Assembly: GCF_036669915.1 (NCBI RefSeq)
Contig: NC_089324.1
Span: 13,021,618-13,085,617 of the forward strand
Length of the DNA: 64,000 bases
Direction of reading: 5' to 3'
Source of the DNA: Pocillopora verrucosa
Lineage: Eukaryota > Cnidaria > Anthozoa > Scleractinia > Pocilloporidae
Under the pieces are notes generated by a model. The model did not search any database. It was not told where the DNA came from and saw only the letters and a program-made list of their open reading frames with translations. The position numbers were made by a program, and so were the translations under genes. Positions within the stretch are counted from its first letter, which is position 1; every line of letters begins with the position of its first letter. This document shows, piece after piece, positions 35,823 through 48,200 of this stretch.

Positions 35823-38800
35823 CCCTTCGGCTAACTCAGAGGATGTCGGAATTTAATCTCCAGAGAAGGTAGCTTGAAAGAAATCATCTTGCCCAGCGTC
35901 GGTTAAAAAATAAAATACAAGGCGACAGATAAACAGTTGTAATTCACAAACCGAAGAGGTCAACTTATCTATTCAATGTTATCAGTCAAGTCATGACAGA
36001 TTTCAGTTCTGATTTCTCGGAAATCTAAATATAGTCGTAAAAAGTAGCTTCATGGTTTTTCAAAGATCTCTGGGATTGACTAAACCGAGGATGGACTTCA
36101 AATAAGATAGATGAGAAATTTAGTCGAATGTCTCGCCAGAGGAAAGCAAATCGCGAATAATAATCTCGGTCTCAGCTGATGACGTTGTTGTCAAGCAAAT
36201 TTCCTTTCGTGCGAGAAGAGGTTGCCACTGACGACGGAATATCTGCAAAAACACGAAGAAGGGGAAGAGAGGGGGAAGGGGAGGCAGAGAAAGACGCATC
36301 TCGTACCCATATGGTAGCCCTAATCTCGTACCCAGATCCTACCGATTGTAACTTTAACTGAAACAGCTTGGCAGCGATGAAGGATAGAAGATTTGAGACC
36401 TAAAAGTTACTTCCAGTTTGTTGTTATGAATGATTAGAAAATAACTTCCGGTTTTAAATATAAATAACATTTTGAAATAAAGTTATTTGAAAATCTCAAT
36501 GAGAAACATCATTTCAAAAACTGCGAAATCATCAGTACCTTGGTTTCCCTGTAAAATATAAAAAAGTTTATGTTGTGTTCATTCGCGCTTTAAATTTAAT
36601 TGGCCATCAGGACAAGGAAACTCCATACCTCTTCATGCGACAGAAAGCTGTGGTGGTGAAGAGTCACTAGCTTCGTAATTTTTAACCCTCACAGACTTGA
36701 ACACGTCTTTTTTTTCTATTTAAATTTATTAAAACCTGTAATTACCAACATTGCAACAATTTATTCCCATATAGACTCGCTAGAAGATTCCCAACTACAT
36801 ATTACTGATTGAACAGGGAAATTGACGAAAATCGAAAGAAACAGTTCCTTTTCTTTATTTTACTTCGGAAAAACAAAGCTAAGAAGGTCTATTCTTTAAT
36901 GGGTCGAGCTTTTACGGAAGTCCCGGCCGTCAAAATTAGAATTTTACTTCATTAAAGAGGTACATATATCAGAGGTATCATGCTTGGAAATAGAAGTTTC
37001 AATAAGCAAATGAAGCGGTTTTTTTTTCTTCTTTTGGCAATATTTACCCTTGTTAGTGAGGAAAAAGGCATAACGATAAAGCAAAACAAAATAAGCAAAT
37101 AAATTTATCAACAAATAAAAAAAGTTTGTTGAATAAACAAATAGATAAAACTTGATTGGAAATAATTGTCGTCCCATTTCTTCCACTAAACCACCAGAAA
37201 CGCTGGTGTATTTTTCAGTAATGTATTTCACGTTTTGCCTGCTTCGTTTGGTGATTATATAATTTGTCTCAGTTTACAAATATGCATAAGTTACATATTG
37301 CGGACCTATTTTTGCTGCAGACCTTTAGGGCAGTTTAGAGAAATGGAAAGTATCCATGGTTCAGACGAGAGAGGATAATCCTCTTTTAGTTGAGAGGAAT
37401 ATTTCCCCGGCAATTTTTGTTTTTGTTGAGATGAACATCGGATGAATAAAACTGTATGAGTTCGTTTTTATATCTGATACAATTTTAAATATAAATACAT
37501 GACTAATATGTTAAGTAAGGAAAAAAAAGACTTAAAGTAAATTTTAAAATCTGTTGACTTTGATTGAAATAGGTCTGGGTTTTTTTTTTATCTTTTTTCA
37601 GCAGTGATAATCCATATCCACGCTTTTTTTTTTTTTTTTTCAAACATTCGACTTGCCAAATTTTTGCAAATCACCAAATTTTGTCCAATTTCCTAAGGAT
37701 CCGATGTCCTGCCCCGCCAGTCTTGTTTGGCGGGATTTTTGTCGTCCACCTGACTGACCCTTTTTCTTTCGAGTGAGACGAATTTGAGTGCCACTTTAAC
37801 TCAAATGTCTGTGACTCGTACCCTGGGTCCGGTTAAACCAGCAGCAGTTTGGAAAATTATGTCTTCAACGAGAGATTCTCCTTCGGTTGTGATTACTGAA
37901 GCCAGTGCAAGTACCACACGTCTCGACCAAAACGCAAAAGATCAGCGGGAAAAAAGGTCTGCTCCTCCGTAACAATTTGAACAAGATTTTTCTTTTTCTT
38001 TTTAGAGCGAGATGGGTTTGTGATTGGCGTATGATACAATCAGTGAAGTTCAAGTCGAAGGAAATTCGTTTGATGCGACCGCCGCCAAAGGTTGGAGAGT
38101 GTGAAAATTCTGCCCAATTTTGGTTCGTGAAAAATTGGAAAATATGTGAATGTCCTATTTTCTCTCACGAAGGGCTGACGCTCAAAACGTCAGCTCTTCA
38201 AACTCTTTACGGTGGCCAATTTACAATATTAACTCAGCTGACAAGACTGAATTATTTTGATACTCTGTTCATTAAAGTTATCGAGTAGGATTTCCTTTTT
38301 CAACAGAAAAGAATAAATTAAAGTATTTCTCTTGCTTTTTTTCTTTAAGAACCTTAATGATTCAACAGTTAATAAAATTCTAGGATACTGAGAAGCATAT
38401 GTTAGAAAAAAAGTTTCAAGGCGAGGGATAAACAGTTGCATATCATTCATTTGTTAGCTCTAGGGTGTTTTGAAAAATGGTCTTCGGTTTTGTTCCATAT
38501 AATAAGGCGATACAAATTGGGAATGCATTCAATAAATGGGGCTTAAAACTTGTGTACAGTTGGTAAGAATGATTAATTTTAAATATGAATAACATTTTGA
38601 AATAAAGTTATTTGAAAAATTATTTGGGAAACATTTAAAAAAATTCTATATCATTAGTACACTGGAAAATAAAATAAAAGTTATGTGGCCATCAGGACAC
38701 CAGAGCTGAGGCAACAAAACTCCATAATTCTTTATGCGACAAAAACAGAGATAAGCTGTGGTATTTACTACTAATCCTCACAGATTTGAGCATATTTTTC

Positions 38801-39457
38801 TGTGCTATTTAAAAATTTTCATACCCGTAATCGGCTGAACTGCAGCGATTTCATGCTCATATAAACTCGCATAAAGATTTCTCAGTACATGTCCCTGGTT
38901 GCGCGGCGAACTGGACATTTACCCCGTGGATGAAACAAGTTCACAGGGTCGAGTTTTAAACGTTGTGAATCGCATGTGCCACAACAATCACAGCTCTTGC
39001 ACGTATTGCAGACCTAAGACGTTTTTCTTAATCCTGCAAGAATGGTTTGATGGATAAAAGATAGTTTCAAGGCAGCAGATAAACAGCTAAAAGTCACAAA
39101 CTAATCAATTAAATGTTATCAGGCAAGTCGTGACAGATTCTCCGAAATTTAAATATAGTCGTAAAAAGTAGCTTTATGGTTTTTCAAAAGAAAACTATTT
39201 ATTCTCTGTTTTCATTGAATGATGTTTTCAAAACCGTAGGCGTTTTTATATCTGTGTTTTCAAAGATCTCTGGGAATGACTAAACCCAGGATAGACTTCA
39301 AATAAGATAGATGAGAAATATAGTCGACTGTCTCGCCAGGGGAATGCAAATCACAAATTATTATTTTGGCCTCAGCTGATGACGCGCAGAATTTCCTTTC
39401 ATGCAAGAAAGGGTTGCCACCGACGACGGAATAACTAATTCTAAATTCTAGGATGCG
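35823..39457. other. TRIM-unit flanks, including a unit without a gene
   Basis: The 5' landmark of TRIM genes is present at about 36111-36240 (AGTCGAATGTCTCGCC, GTTGCCACTGACGACGGAAT), but instead of a TRIM gene the sequence passes through about 140 bp of purine-rich DNA into the 3' landmark (TATGAATGATTAGAAAATAAC, 36425). Further flank landmarks follow at 37302 and 38992. A second 5' landmark at about 39310 leads into TRIM D. Poly-T runs lie near 37570-37640. No gene is supported. Confidence 0.65.
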
Positions 39458-39498
39458 ATTGGTCGGAGGAAGTCAGTTATCATAGACTTACTGCTGTT

Positions 39499-39514
39499 TT
39501 CTCGGAAACTGAAA
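39499..39514 (+). promoter_or_regulatory. Overlapping GAS-like and IRF/ISRE-like sites upstream of TRIM D
   Basis: TTCTCGGAA (39499-39507) overlaps GAAACTGAAA (39505-39514). It ends 83 bp before the ATG, with an inverted CCAAT box at 39458-39462 (37 bp upstream). The outer bases match copy C while the GAS centre differs (TCG versus TTG). Confidence 0.35.
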
Positions 39515-39597
39515 TAATATCCCTTTGATGACGTGTTTTGAAAGGGATCGTCGCTTGAATAACGAAGGAATTTACCACAGTTTAACCGACGATCGTC

Positions 39598-41628
39598 ATG
39601 GATCCTCTCTTTAAGAATCTCAAGAAACAAGTTACTTGCTCGATTTGTCTCGATACCTACACCGAACCTAAAACTATATCATGTCTTCATACATTTTGCT
39701 GTGAGTGTTTAGAGAGACATGCAAGAGTGAGCCAGAGACATGGGAAATTCAGATGCCCCGAGTGTCAGGCAGAAATCGATTTACCGCAAGGAAATCGCTT
39801 CGACCGTTTGCCTAACAGCTTTTTTCACAAAAGTCTGTTAGGTGTCCTTGAAGCAGAAGATCGCCAAGCCATTCCGAGGCAGCAACAGGAAACTTGCTCG
39901 CAACATACGGAAGAAAGAGTACGATATTACTGCTCCTCGTGTGATGCATGTATTTGTCCGATTTGCGTCGTCGAAGACCACCGAAGTCATGCGTTTGACT
40001 TGCTTGAAAAAGCAGTGCAAGAGGATAAGAAAAACATTATGTTGACTGCCGAGACCATCAAGGAAAAGGCAAACTTGTTTCGAGCAAAGTTAAGAAAATT
40101 AGAGAAAACATCAGAGGATGTGGAAATGAATATCGCAATCGCTAAACAAGAAGTGTCGAAGGCAACTGAACGCGTGATCACAAACACGCGACAGCAAGAA
40201 AAACAGCTTTTAGAGTCCTTAGAAATGACGCGTAGGAATAGATTATACCGAGCTAACTCGGCTAAACAAGAACTGGAATCTCTGGTAAAACAAATGCTCC
40301 AAGCAGCTGAATTTGCGGAGAATCTGGTGCAAAGAGGGTCAACTATGGATATCATACAAAACAAAAACAAATTGAGGCAGAAACTTGAAGAGCTTCGTGG
40401 AGTTGTAGTTCCAAAACGTCGCCTGGCTACATTTGTCAAATTTACCGCTGCATCGCAACGCAACTTTAAACTGGGTTCTATTCAAGTCCCTGAGAAACCG
40501 GCAATCGCAGCTAAATCAACTCTACAAGGACCGGATGAAACTTTTCGGGCTGGTGTAGAAGCAAAGCTTACCTTGTGCCCCCGGACATCTGGAGGAGAGA
40601 TGAGTGACTACGCTGATGTCACAGATCAACTCGAATTGCTAATAACACCCGCCAAAAATGTGGAAAACGTGACTGTTGATGAGGAATATGACGGAAATGT
40701 TGGACTGAAGTTTACTCCCAAAGTACCCGGGGCCTACAACATTGAAGTGAAGATTAATGGCGATAAACTACCGACCTGTCCCATGACTGTGCAAGTAAAA
40801 GAACGTGAACTCGTTGTGGTCGGTGAGTTGGAGTTAAAGCTCCTTCCAGGGGACACGCTTGAACGGCTATATGGCATTGCTGTGAATACAGAGGGCCAGA
40901 TAGTTGTCACAGATAACTTTGGCAACTGTGTCTATGTCTTTGATGAAAATGGCAACTGTTTTATAAAAAGTAGAGGCGAGGGTAGCAATACGGGACAATT
41001 TCAGTACCCTGACGGCATTTCGTTTTTAAATGTCAACGAAGTCCTAATTGCTGATTACAGCAATAATAGAATACAACGACTAAATATTCAGACAGGAACT
41101 GTAACTAAAAGTTATGGGAAAAAAGGCAAAGAGAAAGGCGAGTTTGGCAGGCCAATAAACGTTACTGTGGATGATGAAGAGCGCATTGTTGTAACCGAGC
41201 GGGGCAATGATAGGATACAAGTGATGTCAAAGGAGGGAGAGTCTATTTTCACATTTGGAGACAAAGGCCCAGAGAAACTCCGAAATCCAACCTGCTGCAT
41301 TACCTACAAAAACATGTTTCTCGTATCTGATGAAGGCAACCACTGCATCAAAGCGTTTGATCAGTTAGGAACATTCTTATACAAGTTTGGTGGAGAAGGG
41401 TATCAAGATGGACAGTTTAACACGCCGCATGGTTTGCTTGTAGACAGCTCCAGTAACCTTCTAGTATGTGACTTTGGCAATAACCGAGTTCAGGGGTTTT
41501 CTCTAGATGGTCGCTTCACCGGCAAAAGTATCACTCGTTTACCACTCCCTACTGCGATAACAAAAGCACCAGACGGGCGCATTCTTGTCACTAGCAATGA
41601 TGAGAAAAAAGTGTACATTTTGAAATAG
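39598..41628 (+). CDS. TRIM-NHL protein, copy D, intact
   Basis: Single exon, 676 aa. It has a RING (CSIC, CLHTFC, CPEC; residues 12-58), a B-box 2 from CSQH (about 100-131), a coiled coil slightly longer than in A because of an extra KLRKLEKTS segment, a filamin domain and six NHL blades ending in KKVYILK. All RING and B-box ligands are present. Role as for this architecture: likely a cytoplasmic E3 ubiquitin ligase whose NHL propeller selects the target. It is nearer to pseudogene C than to A/F in sequence and in its promoter, which carries both GAS-like and IRF-like motifs. The NHL faces differ from A at many positions, so the ligand may differ. The start is the first ATG, aligned with A, C and F. 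Confidence 0.93.
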   Translation: MDPLFKNLKKQVTCSICLDTYTEPKTISCLHTFCCECLERHARVSQRHGKFRCPECQAEIDLPQGNRFDRLPNSFFHKSLLGVLEAEDRQAIPRQQQETCSQHTEERVRYYCSSCDACICPICVVEDHRSHAFDLLEKAVQEDKKNIMLTAETIKEKANLFRAKLRKLEKTSEDVEMNIAIAKQEVSKATERVITNTRQQEKQLLESLEMTRRNRLYRANSAKQELESLVKQMLQAAEFAENLVQRGSTMDIIQNKNKLRQKLEELRGVVVPKRRLATFVKFTAASQRNFKLGSIQVPEKPAIAAKSTLQGPDETFRAGVEAKLTLCPRTSGGEMSDYADVTDQLELLITPAKNVENVTVDEEYDGNVGLKFTPKVPGAYNIEVKINGDKLPTCPMTVQVKERELVVVGELELKLLPGDTLERLYGIAVNTEGQIVVTDNFGNCVYVFDENGNCFIKSRGEGSNTGQFQYPDGISFLNVNEVLIADYSNNRIQRLNIQTGTVTKSYGKKGKEKGEFGRPINVTVDDEERIVVTERGNDRIQVMSKEGESIFTFGDKGPEKLRNPTCCITYKNMFLVSDEGNHCIKAFDQLGTFLYKFGGEGYQDGQFNTPHGLLVDSSSNLLVCDFGNNRVQGFSLDGRFTGKSITRLPLPTAITKAPDGRILVTSNDEKKVYILK

Positions 41629-43460
41629 ACTTTTTCAAAAGTGAACTTTGCTTCTTGAGTCGCTCCTTACCTGTGTTTGGTTTTATCTTTTTCTTATGCT
41701 GTTTTATTATTTGTCTGGAAGAACGATAATATCCACAAGACTTACAATCACACTTGGAGACAAAATCCTTTTGACTCGAAGTAATTAGCCCAGGTCTTAC
41801 AATTTTGTCAGTTTCAAGCCGTTTTAATCTTCTTCATCCCACTTCACTTGGCCATCCATGTTTCTTTTCGGTTTATTAATATCCTCTTTAATTGTTGTTT
41901 CTTCGATCTAAAGTTTTGTTAATTTTTTTTTTTTTTTTTTTTTTTTTTTAAGGTAGGGTATTTCTGTGTATCGTTGGTGGCGATTTCAATAATCTAACCC
42001 GAGAAATTCAAGATTCAACGGCGAGTCCTCAATAATGTCTAGAGCAGCAGAGAAACTACATGCTAACATTTAACAAATTTGACTATTTTTAATAGGCTGA
42101 GAACATATAGCTGGAAAACGTTGGGACCATGCGCTGCTTTTTGCAATCTTTAAGTGGTCAGGATAGATAAAGTTCAGGTTTTTCAGTCTAAGAAAATATA
42201 TCTTTAATTATGCTTCAATTCAAGAACAGTTTATGATTGCATAATATCACATGTATAAGTAATCAGCAAGCACAAGAAGTAAGGTGACAACTGTTGTTAA
42301 AAATGGGCATCTACTGAGTAATTACGTCATAATTAGAGGTGGTTACTGATTTTCTAGGTAAGCTGAAGTGTTAGCTCTAAACTGTTTTGAAAAATAGTCT
42401 TCGGTTTTTTTCAATATGGCGTGGCAAATTAGGAATGCATTGAATAAATAAGACTTAAAAAGTTATTTCCAGTTTGTTGTAATGAATGATTAGAAAATAA
42501 GTTCCAGTTTAAAATATAAATAACACTTTGCAAATTCATTAGGAAACATCACCATCTTAATTGCAAAATCATCAGTCCCTTGATTTCACTGGAAAAGGTT
42601 AAGTCGAGTTTTTTTTTTTCATCTCTTTAGATGTTTTGAGATACAAAAGCATTAAGTCACTTTCCTAAGCCCTTTCTTTAGGCAGGTAAAAGTTTTAACG
42701 GTTTTGGCAAGTTAAAAACTAACTAAAAAAACAAAAGAAACAAGCAGAAACAAAACATAAAAAACAAATGTGCCTAAATGTATCATTCATAAACATTTAG
42801 TTGGAGGGGCTACATCCTTTAGTACCTTAATCACTTAGTGTCACAAGCTTATAATTTCTCTTTACAGTATCACCCTTACATCAAACAATTAGATCATGAG
42901 AATAAAGGAAATGATCACCAGTTAAAGAAACTCTTGATTGTTAAGCAAATTCTCCTTTTCAGTAAGTTAGGAAATGTTTAGAGAACAGTATGGAGAATAT
43001 GCATACTGATGTTAGGGTGTAATGGGGTAATAAGCTATGCACTGTGCATAGAGCAATAACCTTTTTAAATTAGCTTCAAATGAACTTACAAGTATGCTAG
43101 TCTTGTGCAAATAGCTGGATAAAAGACAGACTACAGTTTGTATATTTCGTAAGCTACCTGGCTGTTCTATTAGTACCTTCAGTCAACAGTAATTTTTGTT
43201 AGCACTTACAATAGAGAGCAGATCAAATTAAAAATAAGAGTATTTTCAAAAATTAATTGTCACAGTATATGTACATACGGTAGTCAAAACTTATCTGTGA
43301 GTATAGGCCATATCAGAGGACTCAGAGCTTTAAAACAGTTGACAAAAGTCAACTACTCCAACACCCATCCAGAGGGAGTGGTATAAAATTACAAATACAA
43401 AAGGCAGATTTACCAGTGACTACAAAATTGTATTTAAAGACAGCATGAGCTTGATTACAT
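41629..43460. other. TRIM D 3' flank and dispersed repeats
   Basis: Up to about 42600 this is the standard unit flank (ATTACGTCATAATTAGAGGTGG near 42322), including a poly-T run of about 30 (41927-41950). After 42600 the DNA is different in type and holds a copy of a dispersed repeat (42893-43030). Confidence 0.6.
42893..43030 (+). repeat. Dispersed coral-type repeat, copy 1
   Basis: Shares CATGAGAATAAA, GAAATGATCA, CTCTTGA(T/C)TGTTAA and AGTATGGAGAATATG in order with 43573-43690. I remember this sequence as common in coral intergenic DNA, which supports the host assignment. The family is unnamed here. Confidence 0.55.
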
Positions 43461-43572
43461 TTAACAACATTCTGGGAAACTGGGGCCTGATGAAGGGCGT
43501 GGTGCACTGGGAGCAGGAGGCTGATGAGGAGCTGAAAAAAGAGGCCATGAGTGAGTGCTGAATCAAACATTG

Positions 43573-43690
43573 AGGTCATGAGAATAAAAAAAGAAATGAT
43601 CATTCACTAAAGGAGCTCTTGACTGTTAAACAAATTCCTTTTGTCAGAACCATAGGAAATGTATAGAGAATAGTATGGAGAATATGAACA
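43573..43690 (+). repeat. Dispersed coral-type repeat, copy 2
   Basis: Second copy of the 42893 repeat in the same orientation, partly diverged. It lies just upstream, on the minus strand, of the putative last exon at 43461-43531. Confidence 0.5.
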
Positions 43691-44165
43691 CTGACATTGG
43701 ACGTAAGAGATTAAGAGAATTAAGTCAGAATAGTCCATTTAACAATTGTGTGCTTGGTCACCAAGTCTTTGAACAGGAGCGAGGCAAAGGGGACTTTGTT
43801 ACAATACAAATGTTGCTCTTTCTCAAAAGTAAACTACTTTGTTATCATGGTAACTAGATACTGGTCTTTGTCACAACATTAGGTCACCTTGAGCCTCACT
43901 CCAAATTAAAGGCTTGGCAACTAAGTACACAACTGTAATGTGATTTATATTTGCAAAACTGAAGAGAAATGCCAAGTTTTAGAAGGTCATCTTACTAAAC
44001 ATTACAAGAAAGTGAAGAAACCAACATTGTCAATAGTCATACCTGGTGGAGAGGGGGCAGCACTGTGGTTGTTAAAAGGGCCCCCAGGGTAGGGGGTAGC
44101 TTTTTTTCTGAGGGATAATTGGGTGGTACATCTGGCAGACCAGAGATGTAGGGTGGGACATTTCC

Positions 44166-44822
44166 CTGTTGAGTAAAAAAGATGCAGCCATGTTAATATT
44201 ATCATTTTCAAATTCAACAAATTTTATCAAATTATTTTGTAAATGTTATGTGATATTTTGAGTGCCTTTCTTTCCCCAATTGCATGACTGAGTACTATGC
44301 CTTAAGATGTTACCCCATCTTATGGTGAAAACCTCTAAAAGTGCTTACCATCAATATCAGTCATAACAACCATATTTAGACTGGAGGCCCCAACAATGTT
44401 TCTTCCGCTAAAAACAAGTGCTATGAGCAAGCCAGAATTTCTCATTACCATATCAAGACAACATCAAGCAGATAAGTGATGAGATGAAATAAGTTGATCC
44501 AATACCAAATTCTCTGAACTAACATCATAAGAGTTGTATGACAGTAAGAAGAATTACTAAATGAGATCATGGGGGTGAAAGGGTTATAGTACATCATGCA
44601 ATATTGCACTAAGTGCCTTTTATGTGTTTCAGAATTGCATAGAACACAGAAACAAAAATGAAAAAGGCTGCATTTACAGCCGTGAAGGGTTCTCTTGTTT
44701 TCAACAACTTTTTATAACCCCACACCAAAATTAAAAGTGACTTTTTTCTCTGTCAGTGTTTTTAGTGACTTGTGTAAGGCAGCATACATGTAAGCTAAAT
44801 GGTGGAATAAATGATGACTTAC
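44166..44822. other. Putative intron with dispersed repeat
   Basis: Lies between two putative minus-strand exons. The part at about 44460-44590 (AGTTGATCCAATACCAAATT ... GGGTGAAAGGGTTA) resembles another repeat common in corals. Confidence 0.4.
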
Positions 44823-45037
44823 ATGTGTTGCTGGAGGGTATGCTGCATATCCCATGTTATGGCTGGAGTACCAGGCCCATTAAAGCCTGCTCTGTAGCCC
44901 TCAAATCCAATAAGCCCTCCTCCACCACTAAAACCTCTTCCACTGGGTGGCCTTGGCTTGATGTCGTCATCAGGAGGTACCTGAGCTCCCTATTGGGAAA
45001 GACTTTAACAATTCTTAACATGATGTTTAACTTGTGC

Positions 45038-45222
45038 TGTCGGAAAAGTGACGTCAGCCGTGTAACCTCGCAACGCAAAACCAAGGGTGGTCTTTAGGAT
45101 TGTGGTTTTGAAAAAAGATATAGGCTAAGATCGACGCGATACGAAGCGTGTAACGACTAGAATAAAGATAGGAAAAGAAAACTACGCGAGTGACTAGTGT
45201 TGCTATACTGGGATTTCCAACA
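45038..45222 (+). repeat. 5' LTR of BEL/Pao element
   Basis: Starts TGTCGGAAAAGTGACGTCAG and ends TTTCCAACA, the usual TG...CA form. It carries a TGACGTCA-like CRE core (GTGACGTCAG). It differs from the 3' LTR only by A6 versus A5. Confidence 0.95.
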
Positions 45223-45227
45223 CTAAC

Positions 45228-45244
45228 TGGCACCTCCGACGGGA
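45228..45244 (+). other. Putative primer-binding site
   Basis: TGGCACCTCCGACGGGA begins 5 bp after the LTR. The TGG start fits pairing with a tRNA 3' CCA end. The tRNA could not be identified by eye. Confidence 0.5.
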
Positions 45245-45257
45245 CTGAGATCGAGAC

Positions 45258-48200
45258 ATGGAACTGGAGGCACTTCAGAAGAATTTGGACGCAAAACTCA
45301 AGCTTTTGGCGTACAAGCAAGAAAAGGGAAAGGGCATTGTGGACAAGGCAAACGCGACAACTATTGGGAGACACCGTGACGGGTTGGTGTGTTTAGCAAA
45401 AGAAGCGGACGAGGTCAAATTAAAGATCGAAGAGAAGAAGATTGCAAAGGGTGAGCAAATGGACGAGGTATGTGCATGGAGCAATGAAATAGACAAAGTT
45501 ATTGAGGGTGTAGACGCGGAGATCGAATACCTTGGGAAGTGTTTGGGGGAGGTGAAGAAAAAATCGCAAATGGCCGAAAAAGAAAGCGAGAAAGCGACAA
45601 TCGCGAAGGAGAGAGAGGAGCAACTCGCGTTTGAAAAAGCACAATGGGAAATGAAGCTTGATTACGAAAAAAAATCAGAAGAATTAGGTAGCAAAAAAGG
45701 GAAAGGGTTATCAGGCGATACCGTAATGCACGCAAAGTTGCCAAAGCTATCAATAACGAAGTTTGATGGGTCCTTCGAACAATGGCTCTCTTTTTGGAAT
45801 AAATTTTCCGCGGAAATAGACGCGACGGATCTGTCAGCAGTGACAAAGTTCGCTTATCTAAAGGAACTCCTTGTTACAAAGGTACGAGCGGACATAGATG
45901 GACTCCCGTTCAATCTTGAGGGGTACGAAAGGGCGAAGGCCATCCTAAAATCGGAGTACGGGAAAACGTCAGAAATTGTAAATGCATATGTAAACAACAT
46001 CATGGGTTTGCCTACCATCACAAGCGCCAGTCCAAAAGAAATTAATGAGTTTTACAAAAGGCTTCTGTTCAATGTACAAAGCTTAGAGACGCTCGGGAAG
46101 TTACGTGAAGTCTCCGGAAATGTGAGGGCGGTGTTAGACAAACTGAAAGGAATAAAGGGAGACTTAGTCCGGGGACACGAAGATTGGCGAGACTGGGATT
46201 TCGCTAAACTGATTCAGGCAATTAAAGGTTGGAGAGACATAAATTCAGAAGGAGAAGAAAGCGATGGTGGGAGTGTGTCCAAGAGGAAGAATGATCGCAA
46301 CGACTGGAATGCCCGTGTTCCGCCGCCACGCGGAAGGTCTTATCAGGTCCAACAACAAGCAAATGGAGGACAGATGCGCGGATGCGTCTATTGCGATGAC
46401 ACGAACCACACATCCGCTAATTGCACCAAAGTTGTCGCGGTCGGAGACCGCAAACGAATTTTGAGCCAAAAACAGTTGTGTTTTAATTGTACAAGTGACA
46501 AACACAGAGCAGACAGCTGTAGAAGCCGCGGGTGTCATAACTGTCAACGCCGACATCACACGTCAATATGTGATCGCCCACCAAGCGGTCACACAACGAG
46601 GGGAAGATTTATGACGGCACAAAACAAAGGAACAGAGAGAGTCGTGTATCCCGTTGTTGTCGTGGAAGTAAATGGAATCAAATGCCGCGCACTCCTAGAC
46701 ACTGGGGCAGGCAGCTCATACGCGTCGTCAGCTATCCTTGAACACCTGGGAAACAAACCGCTACGAGAAGAATTCAAGCGCATAGAGATGATGCTTGGGT
46801 CAACAAACAAGGTCATCGGAGTTCATAGCGTGACGATTGGCAGCCTTGATGGAAAATTTCGATTGGAAACGGAAGTCACCAGAGTGGACCGTAGTACATT
46901 GCTATCACTTGACAACCCAGGATATGCTGGGATACTGGAGAAATATCCCTACTTGGATGGGGTATACATGGACGACAGAGACGAGAAGCCTGAGCTACCA
47001 GTCCACATTATCCTGGGTGCGAGCGAGTACGCGAAAATAAAGACAGAAACCATACCAAAGATCGGACGTCCCGGCGAACCTGTTGCAGAGCTAACAAAGT
47101 TCGGATGGACAATTATGTCACCAGGTAAAGAAGTTGACCTCTCTAATATGTTCTTGACCCAGACGACAGCGGCAGATTACGAACAACTATGCAAATTAGA
47201 TGTTCTAGGATTGCGTGACACACCAGGCGGAGATCAAGCAGATGTTTATGAAGAATTCAAGGAACAATTAACACGAGGGCCAGAGGGATGGTACGAGACG
47301 GGGCTACCCTGGAGGGGAAACCACCCTCCACTGCCCAACCACAGAGCGGGAAGCTTGAAGCGATTGGAAAGTACCATTCGGAAACTGGAGAAGAACGGAA
47401 TACTCCAGAAGTATGACGCCATAATTAAAGACCAGCTTAACGAAGGAATAGTGGAGCGAGTGTCAGGCCCACCAGTGGGAAAGGAGTTCTATATTCCACA
47501 TAAAGCAGTGGTGAGAGAAGCTGCAGAGAGTACCAAACTTCGAATCGTGTACGACGCCTCTGCCCGAGCTTCAGAGAAGGCTCCTTCTCTCAACGAGTGC
47601 CTTCACGCGGGACCTCCGTTGCAGAACAAGCTTTGGGCTGTTCTTGTCCGTGCACGTTTCCACCCAGTCGCGTTAACAGGTGATATCAAGCAAGCGTTCT
47701 TACAAGTACGAATACGGGAAGAAGACAGGGATGCCATGAGATTCCACTGGATCACGGACTTGCAATCCAGGCGAGTGGAAATACTGAGATTCACGAGAGC
47801 TCTGTTTGGTTTGGCCCCATCGCCCTTTCTTCTTGGGGGAGTTATCAAACAACACCTGGAAGCCTGTCGTACCGAGAATCCGGACCTGGTGAGGGAAATA
47901 GAGAAGAGTCTATACGTCGATGACCTTATCAGCGGGGGACCCACCGTAAAAGCTGCCCTTGAAGTCAAAGCAGGCGTTACCCATGTCTTTAACCAAGCCT
48001 CATTCAAGCTGCACAAGTGGCATTCAAATGTTCCGGCAGTGGAGTCCCCTGGTGATTCTCTTAGCGAAGATACTACATTCGCGAAAGAACAGTTGGGTGC
48101 ACCTCAAGAAGGAGGGGGATCTATTCTCGGGCTTCCATGGAACAAGCGACAAGATACCATTGAAATAAATTTCCCAACTGACCGCACCCAAGTGACAAAG

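Larger units (their letters stand above)
43461..44989 (-). pseudogene. Three 3' exons of a proline/glycine-rich gene (44823-44989, 44043-44165, 43461-43531)
   Basis: Exon edges: acceptor CCCAATAG and donor GTAAGT around 44823-44989; acceptor TTTTTTACTCAACAG and donor GTATGA around 44043-44165; acceptor CTCTTTTTTCAG before the last exon, which ends in TAA at 43461. The encoded text is low-complexity and protein-like (PPDDDIKPRPPSGRG, then NVPPYISGLPDVPPNYPSE, then APHQPPAPSAPRPSS). Splice phases agree between all three exons only if one base is restored in each of the first two, in a GGCC run near 44876 and the A7 run at 44101-44107. Either both are consensus errors in homopolymers or the gene is decaying. 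Possible upstream exons are 50967-51044 and 52101-52157. The product is not identified; an RNA-binding-protein tail is a guess. Confidence 0.45.

Noticed and set aside
37713-37734. CCCGCCA/TGGCGGG hairpin followed by a T-run, resembling a bacterial terminator
   Set aside because: The DNA is animal nuclear sequence and no gene ends there.
37770-37970. Possible EGF-like exon (Cys-rich DEFEC...C reading) and a 62-codon frame
   Set aside because: The Cys pattern is incomplete, frames are interrupted and no clear splice pair was found.
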